From assembly GCA_905221605.1 (NCBI GenBank), contig CAJNDS010001335.1, positions 200,001-262,000 on the forward strand: a stretch of DNA of 62,000 nucleotides, read 5' to 3'. Below are positions 42,251 to 52,301 of this stretch, one piece after another. Within the stretch, counting starts at the first letter, position 1. The number at the start of each line of letters is the position of its first letter. This DNA comes from Symbiodinium natans. Taxonomy: Eukaryota > Sar > Dinophyceae > Suessiales > Symbiodiniaceae. Below the pieces are notes generated by a model that saw only the letters and a program-made list of their open reading frames with translations, had not been told where the DNA came from and did no database searches. The position numbers and the translations under genes are program-made.

Positions 42251-42393
42251 GTAGCCCAGCAACCATACTCTGATAAGGGCACCCTTTTTTTGTGGGGTTG
42301 GTTACGTATTCTATGTTAAGGGCTCCCTTTGGTTGGTTGCTTTATAACAGAAACTTGCACCAAAAAACGGGGCAAAGGATACCACTGGGCTAC
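42251..42393. mobile_element. family A element, enlarged
   Basis: GTAGCCCAGCAACCATACTC at the left, GATACCACTGGGCTACC at the right. About 40 bp longer than other copies because the GGTTGGTTAC segment is partly duplicated. Confidence 0.7.
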
Positions 42394-42574
42394 CAAGTCT
42401 ACGGCCCCAAACCGACTTTCCGAAGGTGGCTCGGGGTGCCCCTGTTGGGTGGCTCCTAGTCGTAAGGGTTCATGACAAGATTTTGGGGAGGCAGGTTACG
42501 GGTACCTTGATATCCCTAAACCCTAAACCCTAAACCCCAAACCCTATACCCCAAACCCCAACCCGTGTGGGTCG

Positions 42575-42656
42575 GGCCTGCACCGAGGGTTTCTGGCTCG
42601 AGCGCCGCCAGGAAGCGGCGCTCAGTAATCTTCGAGTCCCGGTCGCAGAGGCGGAT
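42575..42656 (-). CDS. exon-like island, unknown product
   Basis: Minus strand reads IRLCDRDSKITERRFLAALE and PETLG. Left flank is CCCCAAA/CCCTAAA repeat. No clear donor. No family recognised. Confidence 0.35.
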
Positions 42657-43047
42657 CTAAGATCGGATTTGGGCTCCGCATTTCAGGTTTGGTTTTTGTT
42701 GATTTAAGGTTCAGGTTCTAAGACTTAAGGATGAGGGTTTCGGTTTAGGGTTCAGGGTTTAAAGCTTTTAGGCTTTCTTATTCTTCCGGGTAATTACACT
42801 TAAGTCACAACAGAGTCAGATGGTAAGGATGTGGCGTGGACGCTCAGCCTTGAGTTGTATCTGCACGGTCATTCACCTCCTTGCAAGTCAGCCCTGAACC
42901 CTTCAACCCTGAAACCTGAGCCGGGTACAATAAGACAAAGTGTCACGGTTTAGGGTTTAGGGTTTAGGGTACTCGACCCTTGAAGCAGCGTACGACTAAC
43001 CCTACAGCGGCCGCACGGATCGGGTCTTAAGTATGAGGTTAGAACCG

Positions 43048-43186
43048 TTGGCCCTTAGCATGGTCCCTTACCCTCTTTTAAAGGTGATTAGAGGAATCCG
43101 AAGTGTGGGCCCTCATTATGTGTAGTGTATATAAGGGCTAAATGACAGCGGACCCAAATTAAGGGCCCATACTTCGGATCCCCTAT
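43048..43186. mobile_element. element family G
   Basis: GGCCCTTAGCATGGTCCC at the left; an inner pair GGAATCCGAAGTGTGGGCCC and AAGGGCCCATACTTCGGATCC forms a long stem. Confidence 0.6.
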
Positions 43187-43448
43187 AAGTATGAGCTGAG
43201 CCTGGTGCCAGGGTTTAGGGTTTAGGGTTGGGCCGTTGGCGTACACAACCCTACCATGAAGAATAAAACCTCAACATAAAGGAAGACAACCCAAAAAAAA
43301 CACAAACCTTCAGCCCTAACAACCCTAAGCCTCGGAACCTCGGAACCTCGAAAACCTCAAGCCTTACACCCCGCGGGCTGACCCCCCCCCCCCCACCCTT
43401 CTGCACAAGCACCCTTGATTTTTAGATACCCTACATACCCCCAATTGA

Positions 43449-43553
43449 GGCTACCGCATTATATTAAAATAAAGGGTACCCCGTTTTCTGGGTTTGGTTA
43501 CTTTATAAGGGAACCTTGAACCAACAAAGGGGAAAAGGGTACCGTCCTGGGAC
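43449..43553. mobile_element. family A element, divergent ends
   Basis: The interior GGTTTGGTTACTTTATAAGG, GAACCTTGAACCAACAAAGG and AAAAGGGTACC is A-like; the terminal repeats are worn (GAGGCTACC, GGTACCGTCCTGGGACC). Confidence 0.6.
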
Positions 43554-43604
43554 CTTAAACCCTAAACACTAAACCCCAAACCCTACAACCTAAACTCTCG
43601 GATT

Positions 43605-43680
43605 TGAAACAGTCTCCCTGACGAAGGGCTGAGGCTCCAATCTTGTCAGCGGCAGCAGCTGCTGCTAACTGCTCCTTCGG
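43605..43680 (-). CDS. exon-like island, unknown product
   Basis: Minus strand reads KEQLAAAAAADKIGASALRQ and GDC, then AAATCCGAGA|GTTTAGG donor. Acceptor CCGAAG. Bracketed by CCCTAAA and TTTAGGG. Confidence 0.45.
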
Positions 43681-43755
43681 TTTAGGGTTTAGGGGTTAAG
43701 CTTCGGGTTTAGGAGGATGGTTCTGTTTGCCCTGCTCCTGGTGAGTGTATTTACG

Positions 43756-43829
43756 GGTAGCTCTCTAAACCAGCGCCGTTTTCTATATAAGACCCAATAA
43801 GGGGCCCCGATATTAGAGAACTACCAGTA
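43756..43829. mobile_element. 74-bp inverted-repeat element (family J)
   Basis: GGTAGCTCTCTAA at the left pairs with TTAGAGAACTACC at the right. Related ends at 56532-56632. Confidence 0.6.
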
Positions 43830-43933
43830 TGGTTCTCTTGAGAGACTGTAGGGAGTCTATGTATGGTTGGGTTGGGATCAGGGCTGGTTTCTTCGGATAT
43901 AGCGCCTTGTTCTTGGTGCCGGCCGTATTCGCG

Positions 43934-44037
43934 GTAGCCCAGTAACCGTTTTCTAACAAGAGTATCCTCTGTGGGGTTGGTGATGTTTTCAGGGGGCCTG
44001 GAACCAAAAAAAACACAAAAGGGCATCACTGGGTCAC
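43934..44037. mobile_element. family A element
   Basis: GTAGCCCAGTAACCGTTTTC at the left, GGGCATCACTGGGTCACC at the right. Confidence 0.7.
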
Positions 44038-44300
44038 CAATTGTGTTTTTCGAAGGGCTCGTATGGGGCACCTTTTTGGGGTAATATGCTAGAACCCCCT
44101 ATATGTAGTAACCCAAAAAGGAACCCGCTAAACGCAACCCAAAAAGGAAACTACGTCAGAGCCTTCAGGAAAAGCCCTCAGCCCGGAACCGCTTTTCTTT
44201 AAGCTTGCCAGCTCGGGGCCTTTTATTGCGCGACTGATCAGTTTCCAGTGGCTTTTCCACGGAGTCCCCAGTCTTAAGAGATAGCTTGGGGTGTGTGGCT

Positions 44301-44394
44301 TGGGATGCTACCCCTTATGCTAACAGTCCGTGATAGGGATTCTCGTACCCCCTATTTTAAGTAAGGACTGTTACATAGAATGGGGAACAGCCCA
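44301..44394. mobile_element. element family D, full
   Basis: TGGGATGCTACCCCTTATGC at the left, GGGGAACAGCCCA at the right; inner ACAGTCC/GGACTGT pair. Confidence 0.65.
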
Positions 44395-44904
44395 ATGTAT
44401 GGGATGGGAAAGGCAAGTGTCGTAGGATGTTCCGAAGCATTCGAAACACATCATCTAATCCTACTCTTAGCTTCGCTGCGTCATGTCACAGCAAACCGGT
44501 AAACCCAAAACGGCGAGGCCCCTGGCGCTTGAGTTTAAACCTGGCCGATACCGTACATGAGGAACCCTTGGCCCCTACACACGAAAGCGGCGAGTTTGAC
44601 ACTCGGTTTCCGAAATCCTTTTAGCTCTTGTAGGGTTGGGTTTGGGTCTATATGCCCTACCCTCACTCCATGTTTGTGGGCATTGCCCCATGTATCTAAC
44701 CCCCTTAAGCGCCTAATTTATTCCCTAACTTAGGGGACCCTACAACTGTGCCTCCGGCCCCTTTACTTTCTACAACCCTAAGCTCCCCACGGCCTACCCA
44801 ACGCCTTACAACCACCCTAAGCCCGAACCCTAAACCCTAAACCCTAAACCCTAAACCCTAAACCCTGAACCCCAAACCCTGAAACCTGAAACCCTGAACC
44901 CTAA

Positions 44905-45035
44905 AACCCAGACCGCGGCTCGAATGCCGGAGCTCGCGCTCCTTGCCAGAGCGAAGGCTATCCAGGAGTTGGTTCCTGAGGCAGGACGGAGTGAACCCGA
45001 AGAGTTTTGTGAGGGTTGCGAAATGTTGGGAATAA
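44905..45035. CDS. exon-like island, strand uncertain
   Basis: Open on both strands. Minus: QHFATLTKLFGFTPSCLRN and QLLDSLRSGKERELRHSSRG. Plus: ARMPELALLARAKAIQELVP. The minus reading agrees with the neighbours. No family recognised. Confidence 0.35.
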
Positions 45036-45389
45036 GGTTTGGGTTCCATATACCCGCTATTCTGACAGCATCGGATGATATTAGAAGGGGTGCATCATCC
45101 TAGTTTTGCAATGCATGTGGCAGGTCCCCCAAAATGGAAAGCTAAAACAAACTCAGGGGATAGCTCGTCCCGCTGAGCCAGGACCCGACCCTGTCCGTAG
45201 ACAGCACTATTTTTGCACGGCTTAATAGCAATGAACAAGTGTAAAAAGGGCTTGAAAAGTAGTATATTAAAAGGGCCCTTTTTGCACCCTTTTATCTTCA
45301 TCAGAAGGCCCACAGGTAACACATTGAACACTGAGTACCAACCCTAAACCCTAAACTCTAAACCCTAAACCCTAAACCCGGGTTCGGGC

Positions 45390-45450
45390 ATGCGCTTCAC
45401 CCGTGAGACGCCCTCAGCTCTTCATTGAGCGAGCATTCGGAGATGGCATG
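45390..45450 (-). CDS. short exon-like island
   Basis: Minus strand reads AISECSLNEELRASHG with donor ACGG|GTGAAGC. Bracketed by CCCTAAA and TTTAGGG. Confidence 0.3.
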
Positions 45451-45477
45451 CGGTTTAGGGTTTAGTGTTTAGGGTTT

Positions 45478-45572
45478 AAGAAGTGAAATAGTCAACAGCC
45501 TTCATAAGCAAATCCCGAGGTTTCCTCAAGAGCTTGCTCCAAGCTGAGCGGATAGCCCGCAGTTTATGGAGT
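45478..45572 (-). CDS. exon-like island, basic helix
   Basis: Minus strand reads KLRAIRSAWSKLLRKPRDLL and MKAVDYFTS, followed by a stop. Composition suggests a real helix; it may be a C-terminus. No family recognised. Confidence 0.45.
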
Positions 45573-46044
45573 TTAGGTTGGGTCGAAGGTGGTTTCGCGG
45601 GAAATGACGGGCTGCTGCCGGATTGGGGGCCTCAATAGCCTTGGGAATTGGGGTTGTGCTCGCCTCAACCCACAAGCCCAACAACAGATCTCAAGTGTGA
45701 GCCCTAGATACTGCACGTGTAGTCCCACAACCCTAAAACTCCTATTTGTTTGCGGTTTGTAAGGCTTAGGGTTTAGGGTTTAGGGTTGAGGGTTTAGGGT
45801 TTAGGGCAAACCCCCAACCACAAGGAACCCAGGCCTGTCTGTGGCCGCAAGGCGCGAGAACGCCCCCACGCCGAAAGGAAACAAACGTCGAAATCGCCTT
45901 TGAGCTTTGGGTTTTGGGTTGAGGGTTTGGGGTTGACCTTAAGTGACCTACACTTTTTGTGGGTTGTTACATTAAAGCCCCTTATAGGATTCTTAGGTAA
46001 CATGCGTTTTTTGGGCAGGTTTTTTTGTGTTCGCAAGGCAGGGC

Positions 46045-46095
46045 TTAGGGGGGTTTAGGGTTTAGGGTTTAGGGTTTAGGGTTTAGGGTTTAGGG
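46045..46095. repeat. TTTAGGG array
   Basis: About seven units; a second array lies at 46196-46228. Confidence 0.9.
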
Positions 46096-46544
46096 TTTAG
46101 GAGGTTGGGGTGTGTGGGGCTTTTGGATGTTGAAGGTCTGAGGGATTTGGGAGGCGGGTGGGGCTTCTAGGTTGGGAGGTGTTGAGGGCTTAGGAGGGTT
46201 TAGGGTTTAGGGTTTAGGGTTTAGGGTTTCGGGCTTGGGGTTTGCGGGTTGGGGCTTATCGAGCTTAGGGCTCAGGGCCTCGGGCCCTAGGGTTTACCGC
46301 GAAACGGGTGTTTTGTACTTTCGTGTGTACCCACAAACTGCACAGTAAGTAGGATAGCCTTCAAAGCACCAAGAGCCTGCGGGTCGAGGTTGTTTATTGC
46401 CGACCCCAAATAACACCAACCCTGAACCCCAAACCCTACCCTACACCTACACCCTGAACCCTTAACCCTAATAGCCTAATATTGTAACCCTGAACCTATG
46501 TACCCATGTACCCTAAAGCCTAAACCCTAAACCCTAAAACCCCC

Positions 46545-46640
46545 CGAACAGATTTGCCTGTCGCAGAGCTCCAGGCCCACGTAGCACGGCTTCAGGGACG
46601 CGATCGCGCGCTCGACCTTCACCAGGACCCCTTTTGCAGC
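46545..46640 (-). CDS. exon-like island, unknown product
   Basis: Minus strand reads VLVKVERAIASLKPCYVGLE and LCDRQICS, then TCGGGG|GTTTTAGGG. The island is unrelated to repeats. No family recognised. Confidence 0.45.
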
Positions 46641-46833
46641 TTTTTGGGCCCTAAACCCCAAACCCAAAACCGCAAACCCAAAACCCCAAACCCCGAACCC
46701 CAAACCCTAAACCCCAAACCCTAAACCCTATAGGGTCTATCGGCTTCGGGTCGGGTGGTGTTGGGGGGCGAGGGGGGTGTCGATGGGGCTTAAACTTGGG
46801 GTTTAGGGTTTAGGGTTTAGGGTTTGGGGTTTA

Positions 46834-46940
46834 GGGTTTTGGGGTTTTGGGGTTTTGGGGTTTTGGGGTTTTGGGGTTTTGGGGTTTTGGGGTTTTGGGG
46901 TTTTGGGGTTTTGGGGTTTTGGGGTTTTGGGGTTTTGGGC
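46834..46940. repeat. TTTTGGGG octamer array
   Basis: About thirteen perfect GGGGTTTT units directly after TTTAGGG units; the same variant as 4278-4402. Confidence 0.95.
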
Positions 46941-47394
46941 GGCAGGAGCTTTCGAGGGATTAGGCTCCATAGGGCTTAGGGTTTAGTTGTTTTTTGTTTA
47001 TGGGCTTTATCAATTTATGTGTTTGCTTTTCCATTTTTTTTTCTTGGGGGGGGGGGGAGGGGGGCGGGGTATAGTATTGGGCGGTTTGAGTCTGCCTTAA
47101 ACCATTTCATTGACCCTGAACCATTGCGGCGCCAAACGGCTCCCGATCTCGGGTTCAGGGTTCAGGGTTTAGGGTTTAGGGAACTCGTAATGGCAGGGTT
47201 TAGGGCCAAGTGCTTCGGGTTTAAAGCTTCATTTTGTTCAGGTTGCTTCGGGTTTAAAGCTTTGTTTGTTCAGGTTTGTTCTTGGGCTTTGGGGTGTGTA
47301 GGCTTCGTCTTTAGGGTCTGGGATCAGAATACCGTCAGAATACCCTACCCGGGAGGGGGGGGGGGGGTAGTAAGCCCCTAAACCCGGATGATAC

Positions 47395-47457
47395 CTGGTC
47401 GGCAGCTTCCCGCGAGTCGTGCAGAGCCCCGACCAAGATCAGACTGGCGACTTCATC
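47395..47457 (-). CDS. 63-nt exon, unknown product
   Basis: 21 codons between acceptor AGCCCTAG and donor CAG|GTATCA: DEVASLILVGALHDSREAAD and Q. Both splice sites are good, and repeats flank on both sides in the usual orientation. Confidence 0.5.
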
Positions 47458-47460
47458 CTA

Positions 47461-47520
47461 GGGCTCAGGGTTCAGGGTTCAGGGTTCAGGGTTCAGGGTT
47501 CAGGGTTTAGGGTTTCGGTT
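47461..47520. repeat. TTCAGGG variant array
   Basis: About six TTCAGGG units, then TTTAGGG. Confidence 0.9.
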
Positions 47521-48466
47521 TCAGGGTCACGAATCAGGGTTCAGGGTTGATTGTTCAAGGTTTTTGTGCTCAGGGTTGGCCTGGGTTTGGCTGGAGTCCT
47601 AAACCCTAAACCCTAAACCCTAAACCCTATACCCTATACCCTAAACCCTAAACCCTGAACCTCCAAGTAGGGGTTTATAGAATCCCTCTTTGAGCCCAGA
47701 TAGGCTTTTGGTCTTCTGGGGTTTTAGGGCCCTTGGCCCTCAAAGCACTCAAAGCCCATAAGGAACTTAGGTTGACGGTGTATAGGGTTCGTTGTTTCTG
47801 TTTTGTTTTCATGTTTTTTGTTGGGGGGTGGGGAAGGGTGGGGGGGGGGGTGGGGGAATGTGCGGGGGGGACTTTCGAAGGAGTTCAAGAGGTTTAGGGC
47901 TGAAGGTTTCGAGAATAAACCATAAGAGGGAATGGTGCCTACAAAATGATAGTGGCGCTTCGCGTCAAGGTGTGTATCAAAATGCGACAAACATCAAACC
48001 CTCGTTCTAGTACTACGTATACACCTGACAGTTCATTGTGGCCCGGCAGGTAGGTACTCTCCAGCAACATTCATCTCTGTCTCGACTGCTACACCGAGGT
48101 GCCTCGGACCCTGCAACCTCTAAAACCACAAACCCTGAACCCTAAATCCGAAACCCTAAACCCTAAACCCAAAAACCCAAAAGCCCAAAAAACCAAAAAC
48201 CCTAAACCCTAACCCCTAAATCCTAACTACCGTTTGTTTTGCTACGGAGCCGGGGTCTCGCAAGTCAAGTCCATCGGGTTTCAGCATGGAGACTGTTCAG
48301 GGTTTAGGGTTTAGGGTTTAGGGTTTAGGGTTTAGGGTTTAGGGCCCGACCAAGGCTGTGAACCCTTCAGCCCCTGACCCTAAACACTTAAACCCCCTAA
48401 CACCTCAAACCCTGAGTCCTATAAAGGGAATTTGTGGCCCGTAAGGCAGAGCTTAGGTTTTAGGGT

Positions 48467-48655
48467 TTAGGGCTAGGGTTTAGGGTTTAGGGTTTAGGGT
48501 TTAGGGTTTAGGGTTTAGGGTTTAGGGTTTAGGGTTTAGGGTTTAGGGTTTAGGGTTTAGGGTTTAGGGTTTAGGGTTTAGGGTTTAGGGTTTAGGGTTT
48601 AGGGTTTAGGGTTTAGGGTTTAGGGTTTAGGGTTTAGGGTTTAGGGTTTAGGGCT
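48467..48655. repeat. longest TTTA-GGG array of the window
   Basis: About 26 perfect units. Neighbouring arrays lie at 48300-48343 and 48810-48860. Confidence 0.97.
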
Positions 48656-48699
48656 AGGGTTCAGGGTTTGGGGTTTAGTATTTATAGGGCTTAGGTTAG

Positions 48700-48800
48700 G
48701 GAGGTCCTCTGGGCCCTGGCGCATCGGCAGCAGGCGCAGCTCCAGGGCTGGGAAGGAGCGACTTGCTTCGCCCAGCCAGGCAGCTAAGTCTGGTCCTGAT
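48700..48800 (-). CDS. exon-like island, unknown product
   Basis: Minus strand reads LAAWLGEASRSFPALELRLL and PMRQGPEDLP. TTTAGGG arrays lie on both sides, so it lacks a telomeric donor. No family recognised. Confidence 0.4.
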
Positions 48801-48975
48801 TTGGTGGGGTTTAGGGTTTAGGGTTTAGGGTTTAGGGTAAAGGGTAAAGGGTTTAGGGTGGTTTTCCGTGGGTTTCCAAAATAGGAAGGCTCGAGTGCTT
48901 TTTTTGTTTTCTGTTTTTGTTTCCTCTTTCTTTTTTGTTTTTTTTTGGGCGGGGGGGGGGGGGGTAGAAGACCCT

Positions 48976-49100
48976 AACCCCTAAACCCTAAACCCTAAAC
49001 CCTAAACCCTAAACCCTAAACCCTAAACCCTAAACCCTAAACCCTGAACCCTGAACCCTGAACCCTGAACCCTGAACCCTGAACCCTGAACCCTGAACCA
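48976..49100. repeat. CCCTAAA then CCCTGAA array
   Basis: Nine CCCTAAA units change abruptly to eight CCCTGAA units. A T-rich then G-rich tract lies at 48930-48964. Confidence 0.95.
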
Positions 49101-49415
49101 AACCTAAACGCCGAGAGTTCCCTAATTTGGAAGCCACCCGAACGACCCAACAAGAACGATCCCAGGGGTGCGCTAACCCCTTACACAAGTGTTCGGGACA
49201 CCCATGCCCTTTGTGAGGAAAAAACAACTGGAATTCTAGGGTGTAGGGTTTAGGCTTGAGTGTCTAGCACACAAGAGCAACCTAGGAAGGAGCAGGGTTT
49301 AGGGTTTAGGGTTTAGGGTTTAGGGTGTCGTTTTTGGTGTAAAGGGCAATCTAAGGGAACCATGGAATTAAAGGGTGTAGGGTTTAGGGGTTTAGGCCTT
49401 AGTGTTCGCTCAGGC

Positions 49416-49623
49416 CTATACATGAAGGTTCATGGTACTTACTATCCACTCATAACTCTACTTATAACCCACGTATAAGCCCCTTAAGTGCCCGAATATG
49501 GTTATAAGCACAGCTTTAAGTACAGTTATAATTGGTTAACAAGTACCCTAAACCCTAAACCCTAAACCCTAAACCCTAAGCCCTAAACCCTAAACCCTAA
49601 ATTGGTTCATAAGTATCATGAAC
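49416..49623 (-). mobile_element. intron-like element C3 with internal telomeric array
   Basis: The minus strand begins GTTCATGATACTTATGAACC and the other arm is GGTACTTA..CATGAACCTTCATG; the likely acceptor is TATAG. The array (49546-49600) sits at the same place as in C1 (22141-22327), between AACCAATT and GTACTTGTTAACC. Joining the flanks keeps a frame (..LASTW|RPERT). Confidence 0.7.
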
Positions 49624-49710
49624 CTCCAAGTAGAAGCCAGCATCTGGCGCCTGCTGGACCAAATCTGGGGCCTATTGGCGACATCAGCGGCCAGCGCGGC
49701 CGCATGCAGG
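49624..49710 (-). CDS. exon next to element C3
   Basis: Minus strand reads LRDLHAAALAADVANRPQIW and SSRRQMLASTW, ending in the TTGGAG|GTTCAT donor of C3. Other frames are also open. No family recognised. Confidence 0.4.
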
Positions 49711-49768
49711 TCACGTAGGGGCCTGAATAATTCGAATAGGGCTTTGGAAAGTTTTGGGGTTCAGGGTG

Positions 49769-49783
49769 TTTTTTTTTTTTTTT

Positions 49784-49814
<31 letters not shown>

Positions 49815-49855
49815 GGTGGGGGGGGGGGGGGGGGGGGTGGGTGGGGGGAGGGGGG
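49769..49855. repeat. T19 followed by G-rich tract
   Basis: T-run passes directly into about 65 bp of G with few T. The Gly-rich and Pro/Lys ORFs here are artefacts. Confidence 0.95.
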
Positions 49856-49939
49856 GCAATATAGCAAAACACATTCATGGATCCTAAGGGAATGCGGCTT
49901 CAGCTTGGCACAAGCTAAACCCGAACCCTAAACCCTAAA

Positions 49940-50060
49940 TCCTAAAGCCTAAAGCCCAAAGCCCACAGCCCAAAGCCTGAAGCCTATAAAGCCTGAAGCC
50001 TGTAAAGCCTGAAGCCTATAAAGCCTAAAGCCTAAAACCTAAAAACCTAAAGCCTAAACC
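49940..50060. repeat. AAAGCCT-type heptamer derivative
   Basis: AAAGCCT, GAAGCCT and TATAAAGCCTG units, about fourteen. A derivative of the telomeric unit with shifted consensus. Confidence 0.8.
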
Positions 50061-50343
50061 CACACCGAACGCCTGAATTCAGTGCTTGGTTCTGTTAAGC
50101 ACGAATCTGGAGGAACCTACTACAAACACAAGGTTTCGGACCTTAAGCCCTAAACCCTAAACCCTAAACCCTACAGCCAGAACCCTAAACCCTGAAAAAC
50201 GCAAGGTCTCGGGCTCGCCTGAGGTAGTTCTTGAACCCAACCCTAAACCCTAAACCCTAAACCCTCAGAACCCAAAACCCCCACAACCCAAGAACCTAAG
50301 ACCTGGGACTCAACAGTTTCAGGGTTCAGGAGTTCGGGTTTGC

Positions 50344-50430
50344 AGGGTTTAGGGGTTTAGGGGTTTAGGGGTTTAGGGGTTTAGGGTTTAGGGTTTGGGG
50401 TTTGGGGTTTGGGGTTTGGGGTTTCGAGGT
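50344..50430. repeat. GGGTTTAG and GGGTTTG arrays
   Basis: Five GGGGTTTA octamers, then TTTAGGG, then five TTTGGGG heptamers. Confidence 0.9.
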
Positions 50431-50712
50431 TTGTAGGGCTTGGGTCTTAGCATCCAAGGGAGCACCATTGGTTCAAAGGCTCGGCACACCACCTATCTTT
50501 CATCAGTGGGCGGCTCTGCTTTCAGGTTTTCAGGCTCCCCCGTGCTTAATCGGGATGAGCAGGCCCTAACCCTGAACCTTGAACCCCAAACCCTAAAACA
50601 GCTCTTGACATCCCAGAGTCCTGCAACAGAACATCGCCGTCGCACCGCCAACCCAACAGCTTCGAGATTAGGGGGTTCGCAGTTCTCGGGGTCTCAAAAA
50701 AAGCAGGATTTA

Positions 50713-50760
50713 CATGGAAGTTCATGGTACTGATTAACCAATTATACCTGTACCTATGAC
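50713..50760. mobile_element. element family C, left end only
   Basis: GAAGTTCATGGTACTGATTAACCAATTATA matches the left arm of family C and then stops. Next to it, CCATGACCCTGTTTAGAAAG is tandemly duplicated (50873-50919). Confidence 0.55.
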
Positions 50761-51142
50761 TGTCCTGAAAGCCAAATAGCAGTCCTTAGAACCGCCCTTC
50801 TCGACGGCCGTTTAAGGTTTAGGGGGAATGTTGGACTACCAGCTCCAGCTAACCTCAAACCAACTTGATACGCCACGACCCTGTTTAGAAAGAAACTCCA
50901 TGACCCTGTTTAGAAAGTTCGCCGCCTAGGTCCTTGCTGAACAGCAGGCACCTTCAACTGTTGATCTCAATCTCCAAAATCCACACCCGAAACCAAACGG
51001 ACACCTGTTTCACCGGCAGCACAGGCCCCATAGCGAACTTTCCATCGTGACGCAAACATTCCTACAGCCCGGCTACGTACACTCTGCCCCATTTCTGCCC
51101 CTCAACCCGAAGCCAGGACATCACCCTAAACCCTAAACCCCT

Positions 51143-51219
51143 AAACCGAGGACTTCAGCCAAAGGGCAGCCCTGTTTCGGCTGCTTTGCCGAGGCCACAT
51201 GAAGCAGGGCGGTTTCCAG
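51143..51219. CDS. exon-like island, strand uncertain
   Basis: Plus: TEDFSQRAALFRLLCRGHMK and QGGF. Minus: LETALLHVASAKQPKQGCP and LAEVLG. The minus reading agrees with the neighbours. No family recognised. Confidence 0.3.
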
Positions 51220-51288
51220 GGTGTAGACTTGGGAATTTTTGTGATGAAGTTGTTGGGGGGGCGGGGGTGGGGGGGGGGGTAGGTCCCC

Positions 51289-51389
51289 CTGGTTCTTAGT
51301 AGGGAATGAGGGAATGAGGGCCCTATATGTGCCCTGTAAGGGTCGTTTTTTAAGGTTCCCTCATTCCCTCATTCCCTGCTAAGAACCAG
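51289..51389. mobile_element. hairpin element (family N)
   Basis: CTGGTTCTTAGTAGGGAATG plus AGGGAATGAGGG is mirrored by CCCTCATTCCCT plus CATTCCCTGCTAAGAACCAG. A 32-bp stem with one mismatch and a loop of about 37 bp. Confidence 0.8.
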
Positions 51390-51403
51390 CCAGAAGGTCT
51401 GCG

Positions 51404-51486
51404 GGGTTTAGGGTTTAGGGTTTAGGGTTTAGGGTTTAGGGTTTAGGGTTTAGGGTTTAGGGTTTAGGGTTTAGGGTTTAGGGTTT
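51404..51486. repeat. TTTAGGG array
   Basis: About twelve perfect units starting 15 bp after the hairpin. Confidence 0.95.
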
Positions 51487-51597
51487 GGACATGGGACGAA
51501 CTTCACCAGCTTGCCCTGAGTGACAGACAATGACAGTGAAGTGTGCTCTACGCGGCGCCTCGGCCTCTGAAGTCTTTCTCTGCTGCAGTTCAAGCTT

Positions 51598-51833
51598 GGG
51601 TTTAGGGTTTAGGGTTTAGGGTTTAGGGTTTAGGGTTTAGGGTTTAGGGTTTAGGGTTTGGGGTTTAGGGTTTAGGGGTTCGGGGTTCGGGGTTTGGGGT
51701 TTGGGGTTTGGGGTTTGGGGTTTGGGGTTTGGGGTTTGGGGTTTGGGGTTTGGAGTTTGGGGTTTGGGGTTTGGGGTTTGGGGTTTGGGGTTTGGGGTTT
51801 GGGGTTTGGGGTTTAGGGTTTAGGGTTTAGGGT
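51598..51833. repeat. TTTAGGG-TTTGGGG-TTTAGGG array
   Basis: Nine TTTAGGG units, about twenty TTTGGGG units, then three TTTAGGG units; sharp block borders. Confidence 0.95.
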
Positions 51834-52301
51834 TCTTAAGGGAGGGGTGGGGAACCTTAGGGCCTTAGGGAACCTCAGGGCCTTAGGGAACCTTCGGGAG
51901 ATTTGGGGACTAGTTGGGAGTTTTAGGGAACCTTGGGTTGCACACCCCCCTTGAATCCCCCTCCGTAAGAACCCTACAAGTATGACAGGCTGGGGGTAGT
52001 GAGCCAGAAAGAACCTTCCCGGATGCAATCGCCCTTGGAAAGGCTTAGTCTGAGGTTTGATGCTTGCGTGCTTCTCCCACACGGGGCACCCCCCGTTATA
52101 CCCCCAACATTACAATACATATTATCGGAACCCCCCGCAAGGGCGCTTGAAACGCTGCGTTGCTCTCCTTATTTCGGGGCCCAAGCCGTTGTGTGTGTGT
52201 GTCTCACTCCACTGGGAGGAAAGAAGTGTACCTGTTTGGCTTGCTAGGGTGTTTTTTCGGGAACCCAACCCTAACAGAAGCGGCATAAGGTCACAGTGCC
52301 T

